From NCBI GenBank assembly GCA_016763075.1, contig JAESUM010000059.1:1-64000 (forward strand): a DNA stretch of 64,000 bases, given 5' to 3'. Position 1 is the first letter of the stretch. Every line of letters starts with the position of its first letter. Positions 40,562 through 51,711 of this stretch are shown piece after piece. The position numbers and the translations under genes were made by a program. The DNA comes from Pseudomonadales bacterium (lineage in GTDB: Bacteria > Pseudomonadota > Gammaproteobacteria > Pseudomonadales > JAHRWD01). The notes beneath the pieces are model-generated. The model was given only the letters and a program-made list of their open reading frames with translations, was not told the origin of the DNA and made no database searches.

Positions 40562-42193
40562 TTACATTCTCCATGTGCCGTACTCCTTGGTGCCTTTAAT
40601 AGGCCCGTTGTGACACGCCGACAGTGCAAATGCGATCACGGTTCGTGTATCCCTTGGATCAATAATGCCGTCGTCGGCAACCCTTGATGTAGCGTAAAGA
40701 CCTTTTGATCTTTCCTCTGCCCAGTGTTCGGCAACTGCTGCACGTTCATTGTTGGCTTCTTCATCGAAGGGAATACCTCGTCGCTCCATGGCTGCGCGTT
40801 GAACAATGGTCATTACACCGGCCATCTGTTTGGGGCCCATTACAGCGATTTTTGCGGTTGGCCACAGGAATGTGAAACGTGTTCCGAATGCACGACCACT
40901 CATACCGTAGTTGCCCGCACCGTAGGAGGCGCCAACAATAATGGTGATGTGAGGCACAGTAGAGTTAGAAACTGCGTTGACCAGTTTTGAACCGTTTTTG
41001 GTAATACCACCCTGCTCAAAATCGGTGCCGACAATAAAGCCGGTTATGTTGTGCAAAAATATAATCGGCACATCAACCTGGTTACAAAGCTGGATGAACT
41101 GAGCGCCTTTTTCTGAAGATTCTGAAAACAATGCGCCGTTATTACCGATAAAGGCGACGGGATATCCGTGGATTGAACCCCAGCCGCAAACCAGAGTAGG
41201 GCCATAAAGCGCCTTGAACTCTTCAAAATTGGAACCATCGGTTATACGAGAGATCACCTCACGTATGTCGAAGGGTGTTTTAAGATCTTTTGATACCAGA
41301 CCAAGAAGATCTTCAGGATCGTTTACAGGCTCCTCTATTTCCATAGTTGGGCCAGGGCCCTGTTTACGCCAGTTCAAATGCGCTACGACTTCGCGGCATA
41401 TACGAATACCATCCATCTCGTCATCGGCGAGATAGTCGCCAAGACCAGAAATAGTGGTGTGCATATCTGCGCCACCGAGGCTTTCAGGATCGGCATCTTC
41501 GCCGGTTGCCATCTTAACCAGGGGTGGGCCACCGAGGAAAACCTTGGACTGGTTTTTGATGAAAATGTTGTAATCACTCATGCCGGGCTGGTATGCACCA
41601 CCGGCTGTGGATGCACCAAATACCACTGAAATGGTTGGGATACACATTTTTGACAGTTCGGTGATTTCGTAAAACAGACGACCGGATTCAGAAAAGTGAA
41701 ACATTTCACGTCTGATGGCTGCTTCTGGATCGCCGCCGGCTTCACCCCGAAGGTCAGCACCTGCCGACTCTACAAACTGCACATAGGGCAGTCTGTTGAT
41801 ACGGGCAATTTCAAGGCCACGCATCAGTTTTTTGGAGTTGAAGGGGTTAAAAGCACCCGCTCGTACGGATGGATCGTGCCCAAGAATCAGGCATTCGACA
41901 CCTTCAATTACACCAATACCAACGATAAAACCTGAACCTACATTGTAGTCAGATCGCCATCCGGCTAATGGGCTGATCTCCAGAAAGGGGGAGTCCTTAT
42001 CCAGAACATTTGCGATTCGTTCTCTAAGGGGCATCTTGTCTCGCTTGCGCAGCCGTGCGATGGCTTCTTCGCCTCCGCCCTGTGCGGCTTCTTCATACAA
42101 CCCTTCCAGGGTTTCCATCAATTCAAACATATCGGTTTGATTTTTCTGGAACGATTCTGAGCGGGTGTCTAACTTGGATTCTAATAGGGACAT
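40562..42193 (-). CDS. Second acyl-CoA carboxylase carboxyltransferase subunit
   Basis: GASTAGGAYQPGMSDYNIFIKNQSKVFLGGPPLV, GASYGAGNYGMSGRAFGTRFTFLWP. Confidence 0.9.
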   Translation of the reverse strand: MSLLESKLDTRSESFQKNQTDMFELMETLEGLYEEAAQGGGEEAIARLRKRDKMPLRERIANVLDKDSPFLEISPLAGWRSDYNVGSGFIVGIGVIEGVECLILGHDPSVRAGAFNPFNSKKLMRGLEIARINRLPYVQFVESAGADLRGEAGGDPEAAIRREMFHFSESGRLFYEITELSKMCIPTISVVFGASTAGGAYQPGMSDYNIFIKNQSKVFLGGPPLVKMATGEDADPESLGGADMHTTISGLGDYLADDEMDGIRICREVVAHLNWRKQGPGPTMEIEEPVNDPEDLLGLVSKDLKTPFDIREVISRITDGSNFEEFKALYGPTLVCGWGSIHGYPVAFIGNNGALFSESSEKGAQFIQLCNQVDVPIIFLHNITGFIVGTDFEQGGITKNGSKLVNAVSNSTVPHITIIVGASYGAGNYGMSGRAFGTRFTFLWPTAKIAVMGPKQMAGVMTIVQRAAMERRGIPFDEEANNERAAVAEHWAEERSKGLYATSRVADDGIIDPRDTRTVIAFALSACHNGPIKGTKEYGTWRM

Positions 42194-42638
42194 CTATTCC
42201 TCCATCCGTGAGCACATGGTATGGGCACATCCTAGAAATACTGTTTCCGTGAATAGCAGCCGCTAGCTCGAAAATTGCGCCGAGCTAAACTTCGCTAAGA
42301 TTCACAATGGCGGAAACGGTTTTTTTTGGATCTGCTCTTATTATTGGTAATTATGAAGAATATCAAATTCATCTACTGTTGTGGCGATATTTGTATCGGG
42401 CAATCAAAAGTTCCGGTTTTGAACCCATTTCAGGCAACATCTTTCACACTATTATACAGCTATCCATACGCCATCGTACGCCTGCCAAACCAGGTTCTAT
42501 GTATTCAATCGTCGGTTAAAAATTAGAACCACTTGGCTAAACAAGAAATTACCGGTTCAGCTGAAACGAACTCATTGATGTTCAACAAATCCCGTCTAGA
42601 ATTAATGATTCTCCAATAAAGGAGAATGGAGCGTTTTT

Positions 42639-43265
42639 ATGGGTATGAATTACCGTTTTTTGACGACTGTTCTATTTCTCGTTATTTCTCAAGCTACCTT
42701 CGCAAACTCCTACCACTCAGCTCCTAAAGGCAATGTGACCATAGGGATTGATGTGATATCTGATTCTGTAACCCGGACACTTCACGCCCATTCAGATTCG
42801 GTAGGCTCGAAAAAAGCGGGCTTTTGAGGCGATGCCAACGGCCTTCGCTTACGCTTATTAACCGACATCAATACTAGCGATTCACTTGAATTTTATTTGA
42901 CCAGTTTTGAAACCGACAGCAGCTTTACCGCTCAAGGCGGTAAAGCATATGAGTTTGGAGTTAATCTGGTGATCTCGCGACAACATGGCACTTTCAGGCC
43001 CTTTATAAAATTGGGTGCCGGCATTGGTAACGCACCCGCAAGCTTCATTAATTCAGATCAAGACACCCTTACAAGCGTTCACGTCAGTGGTGCCTTCGGG
43101 CTCAAATTTGCGCTTACCCAAAAGTTATCCTTTGTCGGGAGTATAGAGGCTGTATACCGAGCCTGGCATACCGTCGACCTTGCCCCTATTGAGGCTCCTT
43201 AAACCAACGCAGATGTTATCGACGACGTGATGCGTTCAAGCTTAGGCCTTGAATATTCGTTCTAA
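42639..43265 (+). pseudogene. Beta-barrel-like outer membrane protein with two internal in-frame stops (TGA 42825-42827, TAA 43200-43202)
   Basis: One continuous frame MGMNYRFLTTVLFLVISQATFANSYHSAPKGNVTIGIDVISDSVTRTL...GF*GDANGLRLRLL...IEAP*TNADVIDDVMRSSLGLEYSF*; C-term aromatic F. Confidence 0.75.
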
Positions 43266-43488
43266 ATTTCTTAGCTGATTTTCTTTAAGTTAGGTTGCAG
43301 CGCGACTGCAGCCTAAAATATACCGATACGAAAATCCCGCACGGCTCGCTTCGCACGAACTCGCCCGCACCCTTCGTTGTTTTGATATACATTGTCAATA
43401 ATGCGTAATAGCATGTAATTCGAATGCTACCGTTTCAGTAAACACCCCACTTAAACCGAATATAAATTCGTTCTTTTCTGAGTCTACA

Positions 43489-45891
43489 ATGTTAAAAAAA
43501 ATCTTGGTTATTCTATCTTGTGCGCTGATGGTTATTTTTATCGTTGGCTATATATATCTCGAATCAAAATCACCAACACGCGATGGCGAGCTAAAACTAC
43601 CCGGCCTACAAGAGCCGGTTACGGTATTGTACGACCACTACGGAATCCCCCACATTACCGCGAAAAATGACCACGATTTATACATGGCGTTTGGTTATGT
43701 GCACGCCCAAGACCGACTATTTCAAATGGAAATTATTCGCAGGTTATCCCAGGGCAAACTGTCAGAAATATTAGGCGATAAACTTGTTGGGGTGGATAAA
43801 CTTTATCGCACTCTAGGCCTGCAACAGTTTGGAAAAAAGTGGCTTACCGCAATTGAAAAAAGAGCCGACCCAAAACTCATTGCATTGCTTCAAAATTACC
43901 TCGCGGGCGTAAATCAATTCGTCGCCAGCGGCCCCAACCCCATCGAGTTTGATCTTTTAGGTATTCCTGCACACCAGTACAGCATGGTCGATATTGCTTC
44001 TATTGCCGGGTTTATCTCTTTTTCTTTTGCTCAAGGTTTGCAAGACGACGCCCTCACGCATCAACTATCGCAAAAACTCGGGGCGCAATACATGAAAGAC
44101 TTAGGCGTTCTTTACACTCCAGGATTCAAACAAATACCCGTTGACCCGCTGGTAACGCAATCGCTTGCAACGAGCGTTAAGCAAGTGATGAATAGCCTGC
44201 AACCCTACGGTTTATTCCATGGCAGTAACGGTTGGTTAATATCCCCCAAACGCAGCGCCTCTGGACATGCCATATTGGTCAACGACCCGCACATCGGATA
44301 TGCCCAACCCTCTGTTTGGTATGAAGCGCAACTCACCTCTGATTCAACCGATTTATACGGCCATTTCATGGGACTGATACCAATGCCGTTACTTGGCATG
44401 AGCCAGCATCATGCATGGGGCCTCACCATGTTTGAAAATGACGATATGGATCTCTACGCAGAAAAAACAAACCCAGAAAACAAAAACCAATATTGGGCTG
44501 TGGACCACTGGGAAACTTTCGGACAGCGCACCGAAATCATTAAAGTAAAAGACGCGGATGAGATTCAGCTAATCGTGCGCAGCACCCGTCACGGGCCTGT
44601 GGTGAACAACGTATTTGATGAAATTGAGGGCTCAAAACATGGGCTAGACCAACCGCAACAACCCATCGCCATGTGGTGGGCCTTCCTAAATACCAACAAC
44701 CAAATGATAGAGGGGTTTTACCAGCTCGGCTCAGCCTACAAAGTAGAACAAGCCAAAGCTGCCGCCGCGAAAATACATGCGCCGGGGCTCAACATTATGT
44801 ACGCCAATTCAAAGGGTGATATTGCATGGTGGGCCGCAGCAAAATTACCCATACGCCCCAAACACGTCAATCCAAAACTAATATTGGATGGTGCATCGGG
44901 TAAAGATGACCAGTTAGGCAGCTATGACTTCTCTCATAACCCACAACAAATAAACCCACCTTCCGGCGTTATTTACACCGCTAATAATCAACCCGCCGAT
45001 ATGGGCGATGGCCTAGTGCCCGGCTATTACGCACCCACTGATAGACCCAGCCGTATTATCGAATTACTTTCACAAAAACAGAAATTCAACCCTGACGATA
45101 TGAAATCCATGTTGATGGACAACACTACCCCGACTGCTCAATTGTTCCAAAAAATGATTATTCCAATTTTGGAAAACCCACAAGTTCAGTTAAGTGAACT
45201 TGAAACTGAAGCACTGGAACATTTAAAAAACTGGAAAGCCAATCACGCCTCTGATGAAGTAGGCGCAACCATTTATAACCGATTCCGGCTCAAGTTTATG
45301 GAGCTGGCTATGGCAGATGAAATAGGTGAAGAGCTATATCCAAGTTTCAAATTTGGCTTTTTGATGGACCGCTCGATTTGGAAAATACTTAACAACGAAA
45401 ACTCAGTTTGGTGGGACAATATCAACACCACAGAAATAGAAACACGACAACAATTAGTACGTGAAGCATGGCAGCAGACCATCACGCTTTTATCAGGCCG
45501 GTTCGGCAACAACTCCAACAACTGGACCTGGGGAAACGACACCCAATTGGTTCACGAGCATCCACTTGGTGCTGTCCCAGCTCTTGCCAAACTATTTAAC
45601 GTAGGCCCGCTAAATAACGAAGCGGGACAAGAAGCCATCAACAACCTTGCCTTCAAAATAAAAGATGACGAACTCATTATTGTGATGGGCCCATCAACCC
45701 GAAGAATTATAGATTTTGGTGATATAACCAATAGCTGGGGCATAAATCCCACCGGCCAATCAGGTTTGTTTACAGACCCGCATTACGATGACCAAGCATT
45801 AGATTATGTAAACGGAAAATTCAGACACCATTACATTACGCCAGAACAAGTCCGCGATAACTTGGAAGGCGAATTAACGTTGGTTCCATAA
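43489..45891 (+). CDS. Penicillin acylase family protein (Ntn hydrolase)
   Basis: GIPHITAKNDHDLYMAFGYVHAQDRLFQMEIIRRLSQGKLSEILG, predicted maturation site HG|SNGWLISPKRSASGHAILVNDPH. Confidence 0.92.
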   Translation: MLKKILVILSCALMVIFIVGYIYLESKSPTRDGELKLPGLQEPVTVLYDHYGIPHITAKNDHDLYMAFGYVHAQDRLFQMEIIRRLSQGKLSEILGDKLVGVDKLYRTLGLQQFGKKWLTAIEKRADPKLIALLQNYLAGVNQFVASGPNPIEFDLLGIPAHQYSMVDIASIAGFISFSFAQGLQDDALTHQLSQKLGAQYMKDLGVLYTPGFKQIPVDPLVTQSLATSVKQVMNSLQPYGLFHGSNGWLISPKRSASGHAILVNDPHIGYAQPSVWYEAQLTSDSTDLYGHFMGLIPMPLLGMSQHHAWGLTMFENDDMDLYAEKTNPENKNQYWAVDHWETFGQRTEIIKVKDADEIQLIVRSTRHGPVVNNVFDEIEGSKHGLDQPQQPIAMWWAFLNTNNQMIEGFYQLGSAYKVEQAKAAAAKIHAPGLNIMYANSKGDIAWWAAAKLPIRPKHVNPKLILDGASGKDDQLGSYDFSHNPQQINPPSGVIYTANNQPADMGDGLVPGYYAPTDRPSRIIELLSQKQKFNPDDMKSMLMDNTTPTAQLFQKMIIPILENPQVQLSELETEALEHLKNWKANHASDEVGATIYNRFRLKFMELAMADEIGEELYPSFKFGFLMDRSIWKILNNENSVWWDNINTTEIETRQQLVREAWQQTITLLSGRFGNNSNNWTWGNDTQLVHEHPLGAVPALAKLFNVGPLNNEAGQEAINNLAFKIKDDELIIVMGPSTRRIIDFGDITNSWGINPTGQSGLFTDPHYDDQALDYVNGKFRHHYITPEQVRDNLEGELTLVP

Positions 45892-45985
45892 TTTCGAGTT
45901 CGATACTCCATAGCAACCTTAACGCATAGCCAAGCTGCGCATACTATCCGCGCTCTTTTTAAAAAATGGATATAGGAATACAAGG

Positions 45986-46552
45986 ATGCGTAACTTTCGA
46001 TGAACACTTCTTCTAGCTTTGACCTGCGTTTCACCAACGGTATTTGGTAGCTCATTTTGGATTGATATTATTTCAGATTCAGCTACCCGAACATTTTCAG
46101 CCATCAATGAAGTAGACGCCTCGGCAGACGCGACCGGTATTCGCTTACGCTTCACACTAGACACCGGCGACAACCGTGCCATTGAGCGTTATTTTTCTAG
46201 CTACGATATTGATAGCGCCACAGATATCGACACCATTGAAGATAACGAAATCGAACTCGGCGCTAACCTGCTTATTTTAGGTGCTCCTTCCACGTTTACA
46301 CCATTTGCTGAATTCGGCGCAGGTTACGGCATAGTCCCTATTGACCCTACCGTGTTTTCGGACGACAGCATCTTAAACGTGCATTTGAATGTTGGCGCGG
46401 GCCTAAAATTGATGGTGTCTGAGAACTTCCATTTGGTGGGTAACATTGAAGTGATCTACTGAATATGGCAATCGGTAGAAGTCTTTTCAACCACTGTAGA
46501 CATCAGCGATACAGTAGTTAGAGCTAGCCTTGGGGCAGAGTTCTCTTTTTGA
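45986..46552 (+). pseudogene. Paralogue of the 42639 barrel gene, also with two internal in-frame stops (TGA 46001-46003, TGA 46460-46462)
   Basis: One frame MRNFR*TLLLALTCVSPTVFGSSFWIDIISDSATRTF...HLVGNIEVIY*IWQSVEVFSTTVDISDTVVRASLGAEFSF*. Confidence 0.75.
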
Positions 46553-46673
46553 GGTTTAGCTGGTTTTAACCGCAACAAATGTAACAACGAACACGGCAAG
46601 TGCTGAGCTACTGGCAACGCTCAGCACTTGCCATACTTGAGCACTAAGGCTTCTCACCCGTAGCCAAAGACAG

Positions 46674-49600
46674 CTATAACTCATGAACCTGAGCTGGCCG
46701 CAACAGGCTGCGCGCTTGATCTACCACACGCCGGTGGTGGGTAAACACAATAACCTGCGTTTTCTCAGCGAATTCTGACAGTGTATTTAGCGCAGCTTCC
46801 GAACGTTTATCGTCAAAATCCACCAGAATATCGTCAACAATAAATGGCATAGGTTCGGCGTTGTTCATATATTTTTCTAGTGACGCCAACCGTAATGCCA
46901 AATAAAGCTGGTCGCGACTACCGGTGCTCATACCCTCAACCGAAACACGTTCACCCTCTGTTTTACTGGCTGAACCACGAATACCTTCAATCACTGGCTC
47001 ATCTTTATCGTTAAAGCAGGTCGTTAATGCTGAAAATGAATGTTGGGTTAATTGTGAAAAATGCTCGCTAGCGCGCCGAATTAACGGACCCTGATTTTCT
47101 TGCCGGTAGCGTTCAATTTCATCGCGTAATATTTTAGCTGCCAGCTTAACCCGTACATAGCTCTCTGAATCGGCTCTAATGGTTGCCAGCATTGCTTGAG
47201 CTTGGTCCGCCAATTCTGCCGCTTGGTTTGTGCCGCCCATCAGGTTTAATTGCGTTTCTTTACTGCCTTTAACTTGCGCCAGCTCAGCTACGCTAGGCTC
47301 CATGTTTTGTTCAATATCCTGTGTGAGTCTTTCGATATTTTCCGCTAATTGGTCGGGGTCATATTGCCCAGCTTCTTTTTCAAGGGTTACCATATCGGCA
47401 CCCTCGCCGGCATCCAAAATATCCGAAATGTTTTGCTCTATGTGGCTACGAGTCTCACGCAATAATGCATCCTTTATCAAAGCGTTGTGCAACTCCTTCG
47501 GTGTAGTTACATCAGCTTCTACGCACAACTTATCCAACTCAATGTGGCTTTGCTTGGTAGCTAATTCAGAAACTGAGATTTCTTGTGTTAGCTCTTTAAG
47601 TTGTTGGCTTACCTGTTGGTACTTCTCTTTTTCAGCACGATTATAAGATAACAACTGCTGCAGCTCAGTAACCAGTTGGTCCGGTGCTTCAGCGGTAGTG
47701 TTTGGAATCATTGTTTCGCGTAGGCGCAGGGTTTTATCACTAAAATTTGAAATACTTTGTTGGATCGTTACAAGCCGAAGATCTAAGTTATCGATCTGTC
47801 TTTTATTGTCAAACAATGTACGCAATAGCTCAATGCGCTGGTTTATTTCATCTGGCATGGCTTTATTCTTAATACCAAACTGTTTAAGCAGTTCATCCCA
47901 TTGTTGTTGCCAGTCATCAAGTTTTCCACAAGCGGCGGTGTAATTTGTGTTGAGAGTATTTTGTTCTTGGGTTAGCTGCTGAATCTGTTTTTCAGCATCT
48001 TCTTGCTGTTTCTTAATATTAGATAATTGGTTCGCTACAGCCTCGCAGCTTGCCAGCATCCATTCTAAAGAGTTTGTATCGTTCAGTTCTTTTATAGCAT
48101 TGGCAACAAAACCAAGCGATGCATCCGGTTGTGAAAAGTCCCGCAATAATTTTATTACTTTTTCCAGGTGCCGCAACCTACCCTCGCCGGCTAAACTTAA
48201 GAGTTGCTGCGTTTTCTGAAGCTGCTCCACTTTGGAGCGAAGCTGCTCAAACACCTCTAACCATGCGCGCATTTCTCGTGGTGTACCGGGCTGTACTTGG
48301 CAAATTACCCATAATGACTTCCACTGTGCATCAAGCTGTACTTGCAGAGTCGAAAATTCTTTTTCCTTACTAATCGCTATTTCTAGCTGGGCCTGGACTG
48401 AACTTAACTCGCCCTGCAAGGCTGCTAAGGTGGCTACACGGCCTGACTCACGGCGTAGTCGGTCGGATACTTCGTCGGCAGTTATCAACTCCTTATCAAA
48501 GCTTGCAGGAAGCGACGCTTGTAATTTTAATTGCGCAACTTCTGACGAGACATCTTCTGCACCGACCCATTGCCTGCGTAAAATATGCCATAGCGTATTT
48601 CTATATGCACGAGCGGACTGCAAGTCTTTTTCTGAAGGTACACTGCCCTGACGATGAATCGCTTCTTCTCGTACTTTTAATGTAAGAATCTCTTGTTCGA
48701 GACTATGTTTAGTTTCAATATTCCGGTTAGTTTGTTGTTTGAATTGTGCGTACTTATCTTCAAAATATTGAATGTTTTCTTTGCTCGGTGTGGCCAAACC
48801 CAGTACATCGGTTAACTCGCCAGACCACAATGTTAGTCTGGATAACGCATCTTTTGACCACTGCTGTAAGTTCGAACATTCAGCCTGCTGTTCTTCAATA
48901 CGAAGATCTACATTGCCTTCTTTACGGGCAGCGGCTATGGCTCTCGTCAGGAAATCGATATTGCCAATATTGGGAATACTGTTTGCCTGGGTTAGAGCAG
49001 CCTTCATTTTCTGGTCAGCGTCGGCAAGCTCCTTATCTAGCCGGTCGCGTTGTGAAATTAGTAATATTCTTTGGCTGCCTAAATCGCTCGCGGCAGTTTT
49101 TTTCAACAACATGGGGCGAAGGGTTTCTATGTCATTCAGCTTTGAATACACACCCATCTCTTTTAGTAAGTGCTCGGACTCTGTTTGTAATAGCTGGTAG
49201 CTTGCGCGTAGTTCAGGCTGATCTGTTAACGCCTGACGATAGCCGCCTAACCCCGTATAAAGGTCGTTTATTTGACCGGCGTTACGCAATACTTCGTCGT
49301 TAATAACCAATGCATTTAGTTGAGTTTCAAGCTGCGCATAGCGTGGTTTTTTCTCATTCAACATGCCTTCAGCAAGTGCCAATTTCTGAATGACTTTCTG
49401 GTGTCTATTTGAAAAATCAGGCTTTAGCTCTACCACTTCCTTCATCGTATTGAGCTGCTCCAACAACAACGTACGGCGGGCAAACTTGGGCAATACCCGT
49501 TGGGCGCGTTTTAAACGGTTTAACCCTAACCGACTGGCGGATAACTCTTGCTGAGCTGCGGCTAACTCTTGTGCAGTTTTAGTCAATAATTGCTGCGCGT

Positions 49601-50212
49601 CTTGCCACTTTTTTGATGATAGAGAGCATTCTTTTATTTGCCTATTAAGCTCTTTAAGTTTTTTGAGGTTTGCATTTATTTTTGGGTCAGATGCCGAAGC
49701 AAGAAACAGTTCTTTAGCTTCGCTATCTAACTGATCTAATACTGAGCGCAGTGCATGGCCACCCAAAGCCGCCGAAAAAAGTGCCTGCCCTACTTCACCC
49801 TGTTGCGCTAATATTTGCTGACCGCCTTTTAATAAAGACTGATGATCTATTGCAAAAAGTGTTTCGAAAACCTCAAGGCTACGCCATTTAAAAATGGAGC
49901 TAAAGCTTGGTTATCCAGTGGCTGTTCATCCATCGATAAAAGTGTATTTTTATTGCCTTTGCGCCTTACAAACTCAAGGCGCTTGCCGGCATTACTAATG
50001 GTAGCACCCACTCTTAACTTATTATTAGCGTGGATAAAGTTGTCTCTGCTACGGTTATCGATACCGTAAAAAAGCGCTTTTAGCGCTCTTAGTGACGAGC
50101 TTTTACCGGCTTCATTAGGGCCGTACACAATGTGCAAACCGGGTGCGTCAAAACTCAATACTCTTTCGGTGAACGGCCCAAAAGCTAAAAGGTTTAAGGT
50201 TTCTAATTTCAC
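46674..50212 (-). pseudogene. SbcC/YhaN-like AAA ATPase split by a 1-nt frameshift near 49871-49880
   Basis: ORF 49847..50212 has Walker A GPNEAGKSSSLRAL; ORF 46674..49766 carries coiled coils and Walker B MPFIVDDILVDFD; reading across the break gives ...NGVALEVFETLFAIDHQSLLKGGQQILAQQGEVGQALFSAALGGHALR. Confidence 0.82.
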
Positions 50213-51477
50213 GACTGGCCATCCTTTGCAGCTTCTGTTGATAGCAACCTTGCGGACAGCAACTGCCTTACATCATTAAGTGCATGCTTCACTTGGTTTT
50301 GGTCAGTGGGTGCTTCGTTCCTTAGAATATCTGGCGGTAATTTTGAGCGTAGCGGCGCAACTTCTTCAGTTAGTTTTGCCAGTGCATCGTCGTCAAGTTC
50401 GATCTGCTCGATGGCTTGCAATAGGCCACTTAGGGCATCGCCCCGAGCCAACAAGTCATCATTAGAAATCTCTGGCTTGGTGCTAAACGCAACCTTCTCT
50501 AGCCATAAACCAGCGCCACCCAAGCCGGTAGCGAGTGCCCGGTATTCTTGCAACCAGTGCGCGGTATTGTCTTGCAGGGTTGAATGTAGGCTGCTTGCGC
50601 CGTGCAGCTCTAGCCTTGCTGCTACCGCTAGGCCATCGGCTTGGTCTAGCTCGTTTTGAAGCACTTCGCTGATGTGTGAATAGAGCTGGTCGGTGGTCTC
50701 CCAAATACTGACATCAACTTTGCATCGGGCCCAGCGTAATACATCTAAATTTTTATGTTGTACGGCACAAACTTCGGCCTCTTCGACGCTCACTAACGTG
50801 CAACCCTTTGGGCCTGTTTCTCGGATATGGCGTCCTTGAATATTACCGGGAAATATTATCCACGGTTCTTCGCTGATCACTTCGCGGTTATGCACGTGGC
50901 CTAACGCCCAGTATTGGTAACCTTTGGCGCGCAGCCCATCTACGCTGCATGGTGCATAGGGTGCATGACCGGGCTTGCCGTCTAGGCAGGTGTGTAACAA
51001 GCCAATGGTAAATAGCCCCGGCTCAGCCATCGGATAGCCTTCAGAGATATCTGCGGTAACCGCTTGAGTAGCAAACCCCTGGCCCACAATGGCAACGTTG
51101 AGGGCTTCAATCTTTACCGTTTGCGGTTTTTTGGTATCAAATAAAATGGTATTTTCGGGTAGCCGAAGCGCACGCGTAATTTGGCTTGCAGCATCATGAT
51201 TGCCCGCAATAACGTAGGCGTTTATGTTGGCCTTAGCAAGCCGTGCCATCCGTTCAACAAAATACAGGCCGGTGTTGTAATCTTTCCAGTCTCCGTCGTA
51301 TAAATCACCAGCAATCAGAACAAATGCCACTTGTTCGCTGATGGCTAGATCAATCAGGTTATCGAAGGCTCGTCTCGTTGCACTGCGAATCTCATCAACC
51401 GGAGCGCCTTCATAGCGCTGTAAGCCAGTCAGCGGGCTATCGAGATGAATATCGGCGGCGTGAATAAATTTAAACAT
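50209..51477 (-). CDS. SbcD/YhaO-like metallophosphoesterase (DNA repair exonuclease)
   Basis: MFKFIHAADIHLDSPL...LIAGDLYDGDW...VIAGNHDAAS...ALGHVHNRE; overlaps start of the ATPase gene. Confidence 0.92.
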   Translation of the reverse strand: MFKFIHAADIHLDSPLTGLQRYEGAPVDEIRSATRRAFDNLIDLAISEQVAFVLIAGDLYDGDWKDYNTGLYFVERMARLAKANINAYVIAGNHDAASQITRALRLPENTILFDTKKPQTVKIEALNVAIVGQGFATQAVTADISEGYPMAEPGLFTIGLLHTCLDGKPGHAPYAPCSVDGLRAKGYQYWALGHVHNREVISEEPWIIFPGNIQGRHIRETGPKGCTLVSVEEAEVCAVQHKNLDVLRWARCKVDVSIWETTDQLYSHISEVLQNELDQADGLAVAARLELHGASSLHSTLQDNTAHWLQEYRALATGLGGAGLWLEKVAFSTKPEISNDDLLARGDALSGLLQAIEQIELDDDALAKLTEEVAPLRSKLPPDILRNEAPTDQNQVKHALNDVRQLLSARLLSTEAAKDGQS

Positions 51478-51711
51478 TAAGGTCCAGGGGTCTACCCGAT
51501 AAAACGTAGCCGCCATTGTAAGTGGCTTGATCTTTGGAGTCTTCTACAACCTGATATAACTATCGCCGTAAACGCTTTTGACGAGCTGTTATGGTGTACC
51601 GAGACCGCATTTTTACAAATACTTCCACGAGTAAAAGGCAACCAATTTTGAAGCACATACGTTTGGCGCTACACTCAAAGTTATTTATTGGATTACCAGC
51701 TGATTGAGGAA

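Noticed and set aside
42825-46462. Selenocysteine explanation for the in-frame TGA codons in the barrel paralogues
   Set aside because: Paralogue alignment puts Ser or Arg opposite these positions, one stop is TAA, and a signal-peptide Sec at codon 6 is implausible
48746-49303. 185-aa + strand ORF within the SbcC-like gene
   Set aside because: Antisense shadow ORF with no family resemblance
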